64,000 nucleotides of DNA from assembly GCF_002959915.1 (NCBI RefSeq), contig NZ_PPDE01000003.1:124001-188000 (forward strand), given 5' to 3'. The translations under genes were made by a program, and so were the position numbers. How positions within the stretch are numbered: the stretch's first letter is position 1; each line of letters starts with the position of its first letter. The notes under the pieces were generated by a model. The model was not told the origin of the DNA. It made no database searches and worked only from the letters and a program-made list of their open reading frames with translations. Below, piece after piece: positions 45,354 through 55,818 of the stretch. Source of the DNA: Veillonella atypica KON (lineage in GTDB: Bacteria; Bacillota; Negativicutes; Veillonellales; Veillonellaceae).

Positions 45354-46610
45354 TTAGCAATTGTAGCCACGAAGTGTCGCTTCGATGACAAGTCGTTCGA
45401 GAGCTATCATGTATGCAGCTAGGCGAGGTGCCACATTGTATTTTTGTTGCATTTGCCATACTGCTTCAAAGCTGTTTTGCATATTTCTAGTTAGACGTTC
45501 ATTTACCTCTTCGAGGGACCAGTAGAAGCCTGCTTTGTTTTGTACCCATTCATAGTAGGATACAACTACACCACCACCATTAGCAAGTACGTCAGGAATG
45601 ATATCGATACCTTTTTCAAAGAAGTATTTGTCCGCATCATTGGTGGTTGGTCCATTAGCACCTTCTAAGATAATCTTAGCGCGTACATGTTCCATATTGT
45701 CCTTGTTAAGTTGATTTTCAAGGGCTGCTAGATAGAGAATATCTACGTCTTGTGCTAATAATTCTTGTCCCGTAATCGTAGTCATACCTGGTTCGGAGTA
45801 ACCAACTAAGGAACGACCATGAGAATTAGCGTATTCATAAGCTTTTTCAACATCGAGTCCATTTGGATTGTATAGATTAACAGCTACATCGCCGATAGCT
45901 ACGACCTTAGCACCTGCTTCTGCAATAAGGCGAGCACCTACGGAGCCGACATTACCAAAACCTTGCACAGCAACAGTCATATTTTTAATGTCTAAGCCTT
46001 TTTTAGCTAAATAGCATTGCAATGCGATAAGGCAACCGCGACCTGTGGCTTCATTACGGCCTAGGGAACCGCCTACTTCGATAGGTTTGCCCGTAACGAT
46101 GCCTGGGCTCCATTCGCCTTTTAATGTGCTATATTCGTCAACAATCCAGCTCATAATTTGGGCATTCGTATTTACATCTGGCGCAGGAACGTCGGTGTTA
46201 ACACCGATAATAGGTGCAATGCGACGTACAAAGTTACGCGTTAACCGTTCTAATTCACGAGGGTTCAATGTTTTAGGGTCAACCTTGATACCGCCTTTAC
46301 CACCACCATAAGGGATGTTAGCGATAGCATTTTTTATAGTCATCCAAGCTGCTAATGCACGCACTTCGTTTTCATCGGAATCTGGATGGAAACGGAGACC
46401 GCCCTTGGCACTGCCTCGCAATGTGGAGTGTTGGCAACGATAGCCTTCATATACGCGAACTTCACCATTATCTAATTGTAGTGGAACGGATACCTTTAGT
46501 TCCCGCTCTGGATGGCGTAGTACTTCATAATCATTTCTAGTATAGCCCAGTTTTTCGGCCGCTACATCGAGTGTGTTTAACATGTTTTCATAAGGATTAT
46601 AGTTTTGCAT
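45354..46610 (-). CDS. gdhA: Glutamate dehydrogenase (Glu/Leu/Phe/Val family)
   Basis: 418 residues from the ATG at 46610, preceded by AGGAGGACTTGT; a longer frame to 46640 lacks this. The catalytic region has GGAKGG-like GSAKGGLRFHP and IPYGGGKGGIKVDP with the active lysine, and the NAD(P) fold has VQGFGNVGS. It interconverts glutamate and 2-oxoglutarate, linking amino acid fermentation and nitrogen supply. Transcribed alone. Leucine or other amino acid dehydrogenase activity cannot be fully excluded. Confidence 0.93.
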   Translation of the reverse strand: MQNYNPYENMLNTLDVAAEKLGYTRNDYEVLRHPERELKVSVPLQLDNGEVRVYEGYRCQHSTLRGSAKGGLRFHPDSDENEVRALAAWMTIKNAIANIPYGGGKGGIKVDPKTLNPRELERLTRNFVRRIAPIIGVNTDVPAPDVNTNAQIMSWIVDEYSTLKGEWSPGIVTGKPIEVGGSLGRNEATGRGCLIALQCYLAKKGLDIKNMTVAVQGFGNVGSVGARLIAEAGAKVVAIGDVAVNLYNPNGLDVEKAYEYANSHGRSLVGYSEPGMTTITGQELLAQDVDILYLAALENQLNKDNMEHVRAKIILEGANGPTTNDADKYFFEKGIDIIPDVLANGGGVVVSYYEWVQNKAGFYWSLEEVNERLTRNMQNSFEAVWQMQQKYNVAPRLAAYMIALERLVIEATLRGYNC

Positions 46611-46756
46611 ATACAAGTCCTCCTGATAATTCAGAATCAATGGATCGTTTAAATGTCTTGCTATTTATTGTATTCGACATGGACGAATGAATACCCTACA
46701 TACAATGTTAACTATATTCTATAGTTGGATATGATTGTAAATAGTTAGAGCTTTCA

Positions 46757-46794
46757 CAAAAAATAGGGTCCTTATTCCAAAGAATAAAGACCCT
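46757..46794 (-). terminator. Terminator of the alanine symporter gene
   Basis: On the minus strand a 13-bp stem (46782-46794 with 46765-46777, including AGGGTC/GACCCT) is followed by a run of six T. GCTTTCAC abuts it at 46750. Confidence 0.88.
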
Positions 46795-46809
46795 AAGAAT
46801 CGGTATATA

Positions 46810-48279
46810 TTATTTTTCGATTGTATCTTCTACAGGTGTAGCAGGTACAGAGGAATCTGTAGTTTGACCTTCACCCCACCATACAACACCGAATGTATGA
46901 TTAAGAACGGAACGGTTAAATACAGGCGTATCGATACCGGCTTTACGCTGTTTGATGTAATCATCAAGCGCAAGACCTGCGGTGCGTCCCATGCGAACGA
47001 TGGAGCTAATGTTTGTTAACACTAAGAACGCCATGAATAAGTCGGCTAAGTTCCACACGAGATCAAGAGATGCGATAGAGCCGATGAATGTCATTAGGAC
47101 TACGCCGATACGGAATAAATGGAGACAATATTTTTTGTCTGTTAAGTGGCTGATGTTGATTTCACCATAATAGTAGTTACCGATAAGGGAACTAAAGGAG
47201 AACATTACGATGAATACAGCAACAGCAGTAGGTGCCCAGGAACCGAGCTCTTGAGCTAGGTTATGTTGCACAAGTGCTACACCAGTAAGACCTGTTGTGC
47301 TATAGTCGCCAACCATGAGAACGATAAACGCGGATGCTGTACAGATAATAAATGTATCAAGGAATACACCGAATGCTTGAACAAGACCTTGTTCTACAGG
47401 GTGATTAACAGCGGCTGTTGCAGCTGCGTTTGGTACAGAACCTTCACCGGCTTCGTTGGAGAATAGACCACGTTTAATACCGTTCATTACAGTAGCACCT
47501 AATAGACCACCACCGGCTGCAGATGGTTCAAATGCAGATGTAACGATTGTATAGATTACATGAGGGAATTGGCTGATATTGGAGATGACTACGAATAAGG
47601 CAGTCGCAATGTAAAGAACAGCCATGATTGGAACGATGATTTCAGATGCTTTGGCAACGCGGCTGATACCACCAAAGATGATAAGACCAACAAGTACGGC
47701 TACAACAACACCAGTATAGGCTACATCAAAGTTGAAAATTTGAAGGGATGCAGCCAATGTGTTGGCTTGTACAGAATTGTAAATCCAACCATAGGTAATG
47801 CTGATTAAAATAGCGAATAAAACAGCTAGGAATTTGTTGTTAAGACCGTAGCGGATATAGTAGGCTGGACCGCCGTAGAAACCGCCTTTAGCAACAGGTT
47901 CCTTGTAAATTTGAGCGAGTGTACTTTCAATAAAGCCAGTAGCAGCACCGATAAGGGCGATAACCCACATCCAGAACACGGCGCCAGGACCGCCAAGTAC
48001 AACGGCGATAGCGATACCAGCGATGTTACCAACACCTACGCGAGATGCGGTACTAACGCAGAATGCTTGGAATGAGGATACATGGTTCTTTTCTGTTTTA
48101 GAACCAGCGCCAGAAGCGACAAGGCGAACCATTTCCTTAAACATGCGGATTTGGACGGCACCAGTGGTCATCGTAAAGAATAGACCAGCACCGATGAGAA
48201 TAAAGATGATCAAGTAGTTCCACAGGTACGTATTGACCGTGGAGACTGCATCATTGAGTAGGGCTTCCATAAAACTCAC
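46810..48279 (-). CDS. Sodium:alanine symporter, AGCS family
   Basis: 489 residues, about eleven membrane segments. The family patterns RVGVGNIAGIAIAVVLGGPG near residue 80 and GIKRGLFSNEAGEGSVPNAA near residue 265 are clear. It imports alanine or glycine with Na+. AAAGGTGAG precedes the ATG. Next to glutamate dehydrogenase, it fits amino acid use. Exact substrate is not visible. Confidence 0.93.
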   Translation of the reverse strand: MSFMEALLNDAVSTVNTYLWNYLIIFILIGAGLFFTMTTGAVQIRMFKEMVRLVASGAGSKTEKNHVSSFQAFCVSTASRVGVGNIAGIAIAVVLGGPGAVFWMWVIALIGAATGFIESTLAQIYKEPVAKGGFYGGPAYYIRYGLNNKFLAVLFAILISITYGWIYNSVQANTLAASLQIFNFDVAYTGVVVAVLVGLIIFGGISRVAKASEIIVPIMAVLYIATALFVVISNISQFPHVIYTIVTSAFEPSAAGGGLLGATVMNGIKRGLFSNEAGEGSVPNAAATAAVNHPVEQGLVQAFGVFLDTFIICTASAFIVLMVGDYSTTGLTGVALVQHNLAQELGSWAPTAVAVFIVMFSFSSLIGNYYYGEINISHLTDKKYCLHLFRIGVVLMTFIGSIASLDLVWNLADLFMAFLVLTNISSIVRMGRTAGLALDDYIKQRKAGIDTPVFNRSVLNHTFGVVWWGEGQTTDSSVPATPVEDTIEK

Positions 48280-48353
48280 CTTTCTTTAATAACACTATAG
48301 AATTTGTATCTATTGTACCAAAAAATGCGATATTCTTCTATAGAATATAACAA

Positions 48354-48394
48354 ACACGCATACATAAATACAATTTATATCTATGTATGCGTGT
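48354..48394 (-). terminator. Terminator of the ispE-GntR operon
   Basis: ACACGCATACATA and TATGTATGCGTGT form a 13-bp stem; on the minus strand a TTGTT tail follows. Confidence 0.75.
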
Positions 48395-48425
48395 AACAGG
48401 TATCCAATTATGTGATTATTATATG

Positions 48426-49124
48426 TTATATATTCTCTGTACTAAAGGATTTGGCATCCTCCATACCTTGTAATAAGGTTTGTTCAGAATGTTCCATATG
48501 GACGCGTGCTAGTTTGCGCGCTTGTACCGCATTATGGGATGCGATGGCTTCGACCAAGAGTCGATGTTCCTCCCAAGTTTTCCGTAAACGACCTGGTTGG
48601 TTCATGGAAAAACTGCGGAAGCGGTATGTTTGTTCTCGCAAGTTGTGAACGATGTCTGCTAAACGTTCATTACGAGAAGCCTTGTAGAGAACTTCATGAA
48701 ATGCTACGTCTGCAGCCACTACACTATCCATATCTTTATTTTCCATGTGGTCGCCGATTTCTACGAGCATGCGCTCTAGCGTTTCTATTTCATCGCTTGT
48801 AATGCGCTCTGCTGCAAGGCCAGCGGCCAATTCTTCAAGGGCGGAACGAATTTCGAATACTTGTGTAATATCCTTTAATGAAATATTCGCCACATAGGTA
48901 CCACGGCGTGGAACCATAACGACAAATCCTTCAAGTTCGAGTTTGCGAATAGCTTCGCGGATAGGGGTTCTGCTCACACCGAGTTCTTCGGCGAGAGGAA
49001 TTTCCATGAGGCGCTCGCCCGGTTTAAGGGTGCCGTCCTGAATGGCTGAGCGCAAAGTTTCACTCACTACTTCGCTTAATGGTTTATAGGCATCTAGACG
49101 TATAGGTTGTAATCGTTTTGTCAT
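48426..49124 (-). CDS. GntR-family regulator, FadR/FCD subgroup
   Basis: 232 residues. The winged helix (about 10-75) contains LAEELGVSRTPIREAIRKLE. The FCD ligand domain follows, with DVAFHEVLYKASRN and the EHRLLVEAI and HMEHSE histidines typical of metal-binding FCD domains; ligands are usually organic acids. It overlaps ispE by four bases (ATGA), so the two are co-translated, an unexpected pairing. The symporter 146 bases downstream could be a target, but no operator was identified. Confidence 0.9.
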   Translation of the reverse strand: MTKRLQPIRLDAYKPLSEVVSETLRSAIQDGTLKPGERLMEIPLAEELGVSRTPIREAIRKLELEGFVVMVPRRGTYVANISLKDITQVFEIRSALEELAAGLAAERITSDEIETLERMLVEIGDHMENKDMDSVVAADVAFHEVLYKASRNERLADIVHNLREQTYRFRSFSMNQPGRLRKTWEEHRLLVEAIASHNAVQARKLARVHMEHSEQTLLQGMEDAKSFSTENI

Positions 49125-50017
49125 TCTACCTCCTCCTGTGTGCAGGTTTTTGTAATTAGTGAAAGCCAGTTATGACCAGTTTTTTTGATCTCTTCTTGTA
49201 AGGACAATGCTTGAGCCGGCTTTTCCAACAACACAACCATGGTAGGGCCGCTGCCGGTCATGATGGTTGGATAGTCACGGCTCGTAAAGAACTCTTTACA
49301 CGTAATCAGTTCTTCGTGATCAGGGAATAATAATTCTTCAAATGTATTAGCACTATTTGTGAAAGCCCCATACATATCATTTTGTTCCAAATGGTGTAAT
49401 ACATTAGTAATTGTATCTGATGTGGCGTTGGACTGGCCGTTATAACGACCGTAGGCTACTGCAGTGGATACAGAAATTTCAGGTTTTACCAATAATAGCC
49501 AATGAGGTTCAGGGGATGGGTGATAGACGAGTTCTTCGCCGCGACCTGTACCACGAGCCGTGCCACCTTTTAATAAGAATGGTACATCGGAGCCGAGTTT
49601 AGCACCTAATGTCATCAACTCATCCATGGTGAGGCGCAAATCCCAAAACTTATTGAGGCCTAGTAGCATCGCTGCTGCATCTGCGCTGCCACCGCCAAGA
49701 CCTGCCGCCGCGGGTACGCGTTTCATGAGGTGAATAGCGGCACCTGCCTTACATCCTGTATACTTTTGTACTTCGCGCAATGCTTTTAATGCTAAATTGC
49801 GTTCATCATAGGGGATGAGATCTTGAATGTATTGTGGTAACTCTGGTGCTACACCGGAGAATACAACGGAGTGATGTTTGGCAAAGTAGATGGAGTCCGC
49901 CAAACGAATAGACTGGAATATACTGTCGATATTGTGATATCCGTCATCGCGTTTACCAGTAATAGCAAGGCCAATATTGATTTTACTATGACCTAATTGT
50001 TCGATACTTTTTGACAT
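49121..50017 (-). CDS. ispE: 4-diphosphocytidyl-2-C-methyl-D-erythritol kinase
   Basis: 298 residues, GHMP kinase family. N-terminal KINIGLAITGKRDDGYHNID carries the catalytic Lys and substrate contacts, and the ATP loop is PAAAGLGGGSADAAAML. The third motif is MTGSGPTMV near residue 255. It phosphorylates CDP-methylerythritol in the non-mevalonate isoprenoid route. The gene overlaps the GntR gene, with which it forms a minus-strand operon. Confidence 0.95.
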   Translation of the reverse strand: MSKSIEQLGHSKINIGLAITGKRDDGYHNIDSIFQSIRLADSIYFAKHHSVVFSGVAPELPQYIQDLIPYDERNLALKALREVQKYTGCKAGAAIHLMKRVPAAAGLGGGSADAAAMLLGLNKFWDLRLTMDELMTLGAKLGSDVPFLLKGGTARGTGRGEELVYHPSPEPHWLLLVKPEISVSTAVAYGRYNGQSNATSDTITNVLHHLEQNDMYGAFTNSANTFEELLFPDHEELITCKEFFTSRDYPTIMTGSGPTMVVLLEKPAQALSLQEEIKKTGHNWLSLITKTCTQEEVE

Positions 50018-50084
50018 AAAATCCTCGATGCGACATATGATTTGTACAAATTTCTATACCATTCGTACATGAGATTAAAAATGA

Positions 50085-50113
50085 TTGAAAATAAACATTA
50101 AGTAGTTTATGAT
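50085..50113 (+). promoter_or_regulatory. Promoter of the YitT-family gene
   Basis: TTGAAA (50085-50090), exactly 17 bases, TATGAT (50108-50113), about 100 bases before the start. Confidence 0.6.
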
Positions 50114-50212
50114 GAAACTGTATATGTATGTAAATATATAGTGATAATGCTATATATTCAATTAATTAATTATAGAATATTTATAGTGAAATGGCAATTT
50201 AGGGAGGCCTAT

Positions 50213-51133
50213 ATGTGGTCTAAATATAAAGATGATGTATACCAATGTATAATCGTTGCCATTGGCTGTGCTATTTTTGGCGCTGGCCTTGATGCGTTTG
50301 TGTTACCGCACAAATTGGTGAGCACCGGAATTAGTGGTATTGGTCTTATACTCTATTACATCACAGGACTTTCCGTCGGTACATGGAATGTGATTTTAAA
50401 TATTCCTATATTTTGGGCGGCTTGGCATTGGCTAGGCAAGCGCGTGGTTGTCAATACCTTGTACGGTACCGTCATGTTGTCCTGGATGGTAGATGCCTTT
50501 GATTTCTTACAATATAATATGGTCATTTCTGATCCATTGTTGAGTTCTATGATGGCTGGTCTTACAACGGGGATAGGCCTCGGTATGGTATATCGTGTTG
50601 GCGGTAATACGGGTGGACTTGATCCGATAGCATTGATTGTCCGAAAATACTATGGACTTCAAATGGGATCCATTAATAGTGTCATCAATGCTGCTATCTT
50701 AGCAGCTGCTGTATTTGTGGTTGGCTTAGAGGCTGTAGCGGTTACACTCGTATCGTTGTATGTATATACGATTATTACCAATAAGGTCGTCATTGGTTTT
50801 AATCAACGAAAGGTAGCTTTCATCATTACCTATCGAACCTATGAGGTCTGTGATGCGGTCATTAGTAAGGTCGGCCGTGGTGCGACGATTATCAATGGTA
50901 TCGGTGCTTATACGAGAACGCCGAAACAGATTGTAATGGTAGCGGTTAATTTGCTGCAAGTCAATAAATTAAAAGAAGTTATAGAAGAAGTGGATAATGA
51001 GGCTTTCATTCTCATCACAGATGCACAAGAGGTTATCGGCAAAGGATTCACTACACCTGTTGTGCCGACGCCGATAGAAAATCTCGTCAAAGAATGTAAG
51101 GATAATGCTCATTATGTAGAACACAAAGATTAG
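50213..51133 (+). CDS. YitT family membrane protein (DUF161/DUF2179)
   Basis: 306 residues from the ATG at 50213 after AGGGAGGCCTAT; an in-frame start at 50141 lacks a ribosome site. Five or six membrane segments with the GGNTGGLDPIALIVRKYYG hallmark (near residue 135) are followed by a cytoplasmic DUF2179 domain (about 210-290) with GRGATIINGIGAYT. The family is widespread in Firmicutes without an agreed function; transport has been suggested. pgm follows within 16 bases, so co-transcription is likely. Confidence 0.88.
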   Translation: MWSKYKDDVYQCIIVAIGCAIFGAGLDAFVLPHKLVSTGISGIGLILYYITGLSVGTWNVILNIPIFWAAWHWLGKRVVVNTLYGTVMLSWMVDAFDFLQYNMVISDPLLSSMMAGLTTGIGLGMVYRVGGNTGGLDPIALIVRKYYGLQMGSINSVINAAILAAAVFVVGLEAVAVTLVSLYVYTIITNKVVIGFNQRKVAFIITYRTYEVCDAVISKVGRGATIINGIGAYTRTPKQIVMVAVNLLQVNKLKEVIEEVDNEAFILITDAQEVIGKGFTTPVVPTPIENLVKECKDNAHYVEHKD

Positions 51134-51148
51134 AATAAGGAGGCTAGC

Positions 51149-52795
51149 ATGGCTCATGCATTAGCAGGAAAACCTGTTCAAGAACAAGATATTATAGATG
51201 TACAGACCATTGTAGATGCGTACTTTGATAATGTTCCAGATATGACAAATCCTACACAATTGGTTTCATTCGGTACATCTGGCCATCGTGGTACCTCCGT
51301 AGATGGTACATTTACAGACCTTCATGTAGCGGCTATTACACAAGCCATTTGTGATGGTCGTAAACAATTTGGTGCTACTGGTCCTATATTCGTAGGCCAA
51401 GATACGCATGCATTATCTCAGCCCGCACTTGTGACCGTGCTTGAGGTATTAGCTGGTAATGGCGTTACAGCTATGGTAGATTGTGATATGGCTTTCGTTC
51501 CAACACCTTCTGTATCACGCGCTATTATTCGATACAATGAAGAACATGACGATAAGGCGGACGGTATCATTATTACACCGTCTCACAACCCGCCTGATAA
51601 TGGGGGCATTAAATATAATACGATTATCGGTGGTCCTGCTGATACGGTGGTGACAAAATGGATTGAGATGCGTGCCAACGAGTATTTGACTGCCTATTGT
51701 GAAAGCGAGGACTTTAAGCGCATTAGCATAGATAATATTGAACCTACTGCACAAGTGCCATATGACTATAAAGGCTTATATGTGGAAGAATTAGGCGATG
51801 TTATTAATATGGAGGCCATTAAAGCGGCCGGTCCAAAGGTATTGGTGGACACATTAGGTGGTAGCGGTGCCAGCTATTGGAATGCTATCAAGGAACGATA
51901 TGGTCTTGATTTAACTATCATTCATGATGATTATGATCCGACCTTTAGTTTTATGACCTATGACCATGATGGCAAAGTTCGTATGGACTGTTCTTCCACT
52001 TATGTGATGGCTTCGGTTATTAATCGAATCGGGGATTTTGATTTAGCAGTTGGTAATGATCCTGATTATGATCGCTATGGCATTGTCGTGTCCAGTGGGC
52101 TTATATCGGCTAATACATTTTTAACATTAGCAGCTCGCTATTTATTTACCACGCGCGGATGGAAAAATAAGGGTGTTGGTAAGACTGTTGTATGCACTAC
52201 GATGATTGATAAATGGGCTGCTGATGCTGAAACTCCTGTGTATGAGGTACCTGTGGGCTTTAAATATTTTTCACAGCTTTTATTTGATGGAGCCATTGGC
52301 ATAGGTGGTGAAGAAAGTGCGGGCGCTTCCTTCTTGAAAAAGGATGGCACTGTTTGGACTACCGATAAAGATGGTATGATTATGGCTTTGTTAAGTATGG
52401 AAATCATGGCCGTTATGGGAAAATCTGCACTAAAAATGGCTGACGAATTTGTTGAGGAGTTTGGAAATCCAAGTTTTGGCCGTATTGATGCACCATGCAA
52501 AAAAGAGCAAAAACAAATCCTAAAACAAATGAGTGCTGAATTAATTACTGCCACTACTGTTGATGGTGATCCCATCACGAATATTCGTACCACATCATTG
52601 TATAATGATATGCCAATCGATGGTGTACGCGTAGAAACTGATAAAGGGTGGTTCGTAGCTAGACCATCTGGTACAGAAGATTTATACAAAATTTATGGTG
52701 AAAGTTACAAAGGCGATTTAGGTCTTGTGGCACTACTCACTGCAGGTGAGGAAATTGTCAATGCTGCATTAAATGGCACCATAGAGACCGAATGA
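51149..52795 (+). CDS. pgm: Phosphoglucomutase (alpha-D-glucose phosphate-specific)
   Basis: 548 residues, the length of E. coli Pgm. FGTSGHRGTSVDGTF near residue 46, the phosphoserine loop TPSHNPPDNGGIKYN near residue 145, the metal loop DPDYDRYGI near residue 307, and the phosphate-binding RPSGTEDLYKIYGES near the end are all present. It interconverts glucose 1- and 6-phosphate, feeding polysaccharide precursors. AAGGAGG precedes the ATG. Confidence 0.96.
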   Translation: MAHALAGKPVQEQDIIDVQTIVDAYFDNVPDMTNPTQLVSFGTSGHRGTSVDGTFTDLHVAAITQAICDGRKQFGATGPIFVGQDTHALSQPALVTVLEVLAGNGVTAMVDCDMAFVPTPSVSRAIIRYNEEHDDKADGIIITPSHNPPDNGGIKYNTIIGGPADTVVTKWIEMRANEYLTAYCESEDFKRISIDNIEPTAQVPYDYKGLYVEELGDVINMEAIKAAGPKVLVDTLGGSGASYWNAIKERYGLDLTIIHDDYDPTFSFMTYDHDGKVRMDCSSTYVMASVINRIGDFDLAVGNDPDYDRYGIVVSSGLISANTFLTLAARYLFTTRGWKNKGVGKTVVCTTMIDKWAADAETPVYEVPVGFKYFSQLLFDGAIGIGGEESAGASFLKKDGTVWTTDKDGMIMALLSMEIMAVMGKSALKMADEFVEEFGNPSFGRIDAPCKKEQKQILKQMSAELITATTVDGDPITNIRTTSLYNDMPIDGVRVETDKGWFVARPSGTEDLYKIYGESYKGDLGLVALLTAGEEIVNAALNGTIETE

Positions 52796-52916
52796 GCATT
52801 CTCATAAAGTTTTCACGCTCTTAATATGATATATGTGATATAATATATTAATATAGTTTATAGAATGAATGAATTTTCATGTACATAGTTTGTAGTGAGT
52901 CAGAAAAGGTGATTGT

Positions 52917-53192
52917 ATGAAATTAGTAGTTACCGTAGTTGGTGTCGACCGTGTAGGTATCATTGCTGGTGTCAGCAGTATTTTGGCAGACCATAAAGTA
53001 AATATCTTATCTATTAATCAGACGATTCTAGATGGTTTGTTTAATATGATTATGATGTGTGAAACCGAAACTAACGACGTAAAAGATTTAACATCTATTC
53101 AAGATGCTTTATCCGAACTAGGTAATACATTAGGCGTAGAAATTCGTGCGCAACATGCTGATATTTTCCTTAGCATGCACCGCGTAGGATAA
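52917..53192 (+). CDS. ACT domain protein (UPF0237)
   Basis: 91 residues forming one ACT domain: [20 protein letters not shown], then a central [10 protein letters not shown] strand. Stand-alone ACT proteins of this type bind amino acids and are almost always paired with the PFL-family gene that follows 10 bases later. It probably regulates or associates with that protein; function is not established. Confidence 0.88.
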   Translation: MKLVVTVVGVDRVGIIAGVSSILADHKVNILSINQTILDGLFNMIMMCETETNDVKDLTSIQDALSELGNTLGVEIRAQHADIFLSMHRVG

Positions 53193-53202
53193 GGAGGCGC
53201 AC

Positions 53203-54561
53203 ATGTTATCTATTGACAATATTCTTGAAACGAATCAGATGATTCATGATAACAAGCTCGATGTGCGTACCATTACAATGGGCATTAGCTTGTTAGAATG
53301 TGCATCTAGCTCTGGTAAAGAGCTCTGCAATCGCATTTATGACCGTATTACTAAAGAAGCTGAACATTTGGTTAAAACCGGTGAGGACATTGAGCGTGAA
53401 TTTGGTGTGCCTATCATCAATAAACGTATTTCTGTAACACCGATTTCCTTAGTGGCAGCTGGCAGTGATTTAACATCTTATGTACCAATTGCAGAAGCGC
53501 TTGACCGCGCAGCCAAAACTGTGGGTGTTAATTTTATCGGTGGTTTTTCTGCACTCGTTACGAAAGGTGAGACTAAAGCTGACCGTATTCTTATCGATTC
53601 TATTCCTGAAGCGTTAGCCACAACAGACATCGTTTGTAGTTCTGTTGGTGTTGGTTCCACTAAAACAGGTATCAACATGGATGCAGTTCGTGATATGGGC
53701 ATTATCGTTAAAAAGACGGCTGACCTTACTAAAGATAATGATGCACTTGGTTGTGCTAAGCTCGTTATTTTCTGTAATCCTGTAGAAGATAATCCATTTA
53801 TGGCAGGTGCTTTCTTCGGTGTAACCGAAGGTGATAGCGCTATTTCCGTAGGTGTATCTGGCCCAGGTGTTGTAAAACATGCTCTTGAAGCAGTGCGTGG
53901 TGAACCATTTGACGTTGTGGCCGAAACTATTAAACGTACGGCGTTCAAAATTACACGTGTTGGTCAATTGGTAGCACAAGAGGCATCTCGTCGCCTTGGT
54001 AAACCATTTGGTATCATCGACTTGTCCTTGGCACCAACGCCTGCAGTAGGTGACTCCGTAGCTCATGTACTTGAAGAAATGGGCTTATCTGCCTGTGGTT
54101 GTCATGGCACTACAGCAGCATTAGCATTGTTAAACGATGCGGTGAAAAAAGGTGGCCTTATGGCATCCTCTCACGTAGGCGGTTTAAGTGGTGCTTTCAT
54201 TCCGGTTTCTGAAGATGCAGGTATGATTGATGCTGTATCTTGCGGTAGTCTATCCCTTGATAAATTAGAAGCTATGACTTGTGTATGTTCCGTAGGTCTC
54301 GATATGATTGCTATTCCTGGCGACACAACAGCAGATACAATTTCTGCTATCATCGCCGACGAATCTGCTATCGGCATGATTAATAATAAAACAACAGCAG
54401 TCCGCGTTATCCCAGTTCCTGGTAAAACAGTTGGTGAAGTTGTTGAATTTGGCGGCCTTCTTGGCTATGCTCCAATTATTGAAGTAAGTCCATACAGCGC
54501 AGCTGAGTTTATTGCTCGTGGCGGTCGTATTCCAGCACCTATTCGCAGCTTAACAAACTAA
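53203..54561 (+). CDS. PFL family protein (UPF0210/DUF711)
   Basis: 452 residues, full family length. The core [10 protein letters not shown] near residue 108 and the Gly-rich [18 protein letters not shown] near residue 305 are conserved. The fold is related to pyruvate formate-lyase, but the glycyl radical C-terminal motif of active PFL is not visible. Structure-based ideas exist, but no agreed reaction. AAGGAGGCGCAC precedes the ATG, and the ACT gene forms its usual operon partner. Confidence 0.88.
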   Translation: MLSIDNILETNQMIHDNKLDVRTITMGISLLECASSSGKELCNRIYDRITKEAEHLVKTGEDIEREFGVPIINKRISVTPISLVAAGSDLTSYVPIAEALDRAAKTVGVNFIGGFSALVTKGETKADRILIDSIPEALATTDIVCSSVGVGSTKTGINMDAVRDMGIIVKKTADLTKDNDALGCAKLVIFCNPVEDNPFMAGAFFGVTEGDSAISVGVSGPGVVKHALEAVRGEPFDVVAETIKRTAFKITRVGQLVAQEASRRLGKPFGIIDLSLAPTPAVGDSVAHVLEEMGLSACGCHGTTAALALLNDAVKKGGLMASSHVGGLSGAFIPVSEDAGMIDAVSCGSLSLDKLEAMTCVCSVGLDMIAIPGDTTADTISAIIADESAIGMINNKTTAVRVIPVPGKTVGEVVEFGGLLGYAPIIEVSPYSAAEFIARGGRIPAPIRSLTN

Positions 54562-54607
54562 GTTGAAACCTCGAATCTGTTGAATTCGAGTTGTTGGAGG
54601 TGTACTT

Positions 54608-55762
54608 ATGAGTGAGTATGTGCCTGATTATGTGTGGGCCTTTGTGTTGGCTCTCGTCATAACCTTTGCACTAACCCCCTTGGTAAAACGGTTCGCCGTT
54701 GCCGTAGGGGCCATTGATAAACCTGATGCTCGTAAAGTGCATCATGGTGCTATTCCCCGTCTTGGTGGATTGGCTATTTTCCTTGGTTATATAGGATCTG
54801 TGTTATTTAACAACAGTATTCCTCATGACCATAAATTATTCGGCTTCGTATTGGGTACTGTTATTCTAGTCCTTGTTGGTATTTGGGACGATATTCGACA
54901 AATCGAGCCGAAGACGAAATTGATGGGGCAAATTATTGCTGCCGCCATTCTTGTGGCCTATGATATTCGCGTAGACTTTATCAACCTCCCTTGGGGTGGT
55001 GTAGTTTATTTAAAGTATTGGGCCATTCCGTTGACCATATTCTGGATTGTAGGATTTACCAATATTGTCAATCTAATCGATGGGCTTGATGGCTTGGCAG
55101 CAGGGATTTCCTTTATCGCTTGTATTGCCGTATGTGCGATGACATTACAATTAGGTCAAATTGATTTAGCTTGTATCGCATTGGCTCTTGCAGGTGCGAC
55201 GGTAGGTTTCTTGCGGTACAATTTTAATCCCGCCAAGATATTTATGGGGGATACCGGTTCGATGCTCCTCGGCTATACCTTAGCAGCTATATCTGTTATG
55301 GGGGCCGTGAAAACGGCAGCTACCATTGCTTTAGTTGTTCCAGCTATCGTTCTTGGTTTACCTATATTAGATACATTGTTTGCTATCGTACGTCGTAAGA
55401 TTAGTGGACGACCTATCTTTAAACCAGATAAAGGTCATGTACACCATCGTTTATTGGCACAAGGCTTATCTCAAAAACAAGCAGTATTGATGATGTATGC
55501 TGTTACCGCTCTCTTTGGTGGTGTTTCTGTTATCGTTGCAGAGGTTAATGCTTGGATTGGTTGCGTACTAGTCTTAGCTATTTTCCTATGTAGTATCTAT
55601 GTGGCTCGTCGCTTGGGTGTTATTACACATAGTGATGCGGCGGGACATCCCTTACCTCGCCCTACAATTGAACGTAGCAATTTAGATGAAACTATTTCGT
55701 TTGATCGCAAAGAATTGGCAAAAGCATTAGAGCATGCAGATGATGACTCTAAAAAAGAGTAA
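54608..55762 (+). CDS. Polyprenyl-phosphate GlcNAc-1-phosphate transferase (WecA/TagO-like)
   Basis: 384 residues with about ten membrane segments. MraY/WecA motifs are seen in KPDARKVHHGAIPRLGG (near 38), GIWDDIRQIEPKTKL (Asp pair), VNLIDGLDGLAAG and the MGDTGSMLLGYTLA loop, with HVHHRL near residue 278 as in WecA/TagO. It loads GlcNAc-phosphate onto undecaprenyl phosphate, starting an envelope polysaccharide. The UDP-GlcNAc 2-epimerase next to it supports this role, as that enzyme makes UDP-ManNAc. Confidence 0.92.
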   Translation: MSEYVPDYVWAFVLALVITFALTPLVKRFAVAVGAIDKPDARKVHHGAIPRLGGLAIFLGYIGSVLFNNSIPHDHKLFGFVLGTVILVLVGIWDDIRQIEPKTKLMGQIIAAAILVAYDIRVDFINLPWGGVVYLKYWAIPLTIFWIVGFTNIVNLIDGLDGLAAGISFIACIAVCAMTLQLGQIDLACIALALAGATVGFLRYNFNPAKIFMGDTGSMLLGYTLAAISVMGAVKTAATIALVVPAIVLGLPILDTLFAIVRRKISGRPIFKPDKGHVHHRLLAQGLSQKQAVLMMYAVTALFGGVSVIVAEVNAWIGCVLVLAIFLCSIYVARRLGVITHSDAAGHPLPRPTIERSNLDETISFDRKELAKALEHADDDSKKE

Positions 55763-55769
55763 CCAATGT

Positions 55770-55793
55770 AGGGGCGCAATGCGCCCCTTTTTT
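55770..55793 (+). terminator. Terminator between the WecA-like gene and wecB
   Basis: AGGGGCGC and GCGCCCCT with an AAT loop, followed by about eight T. Confidence 0.85.
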
Positions 55794-55818
55794 ATTAGAC
55801 TCTGTGGAGGATGAGTAA

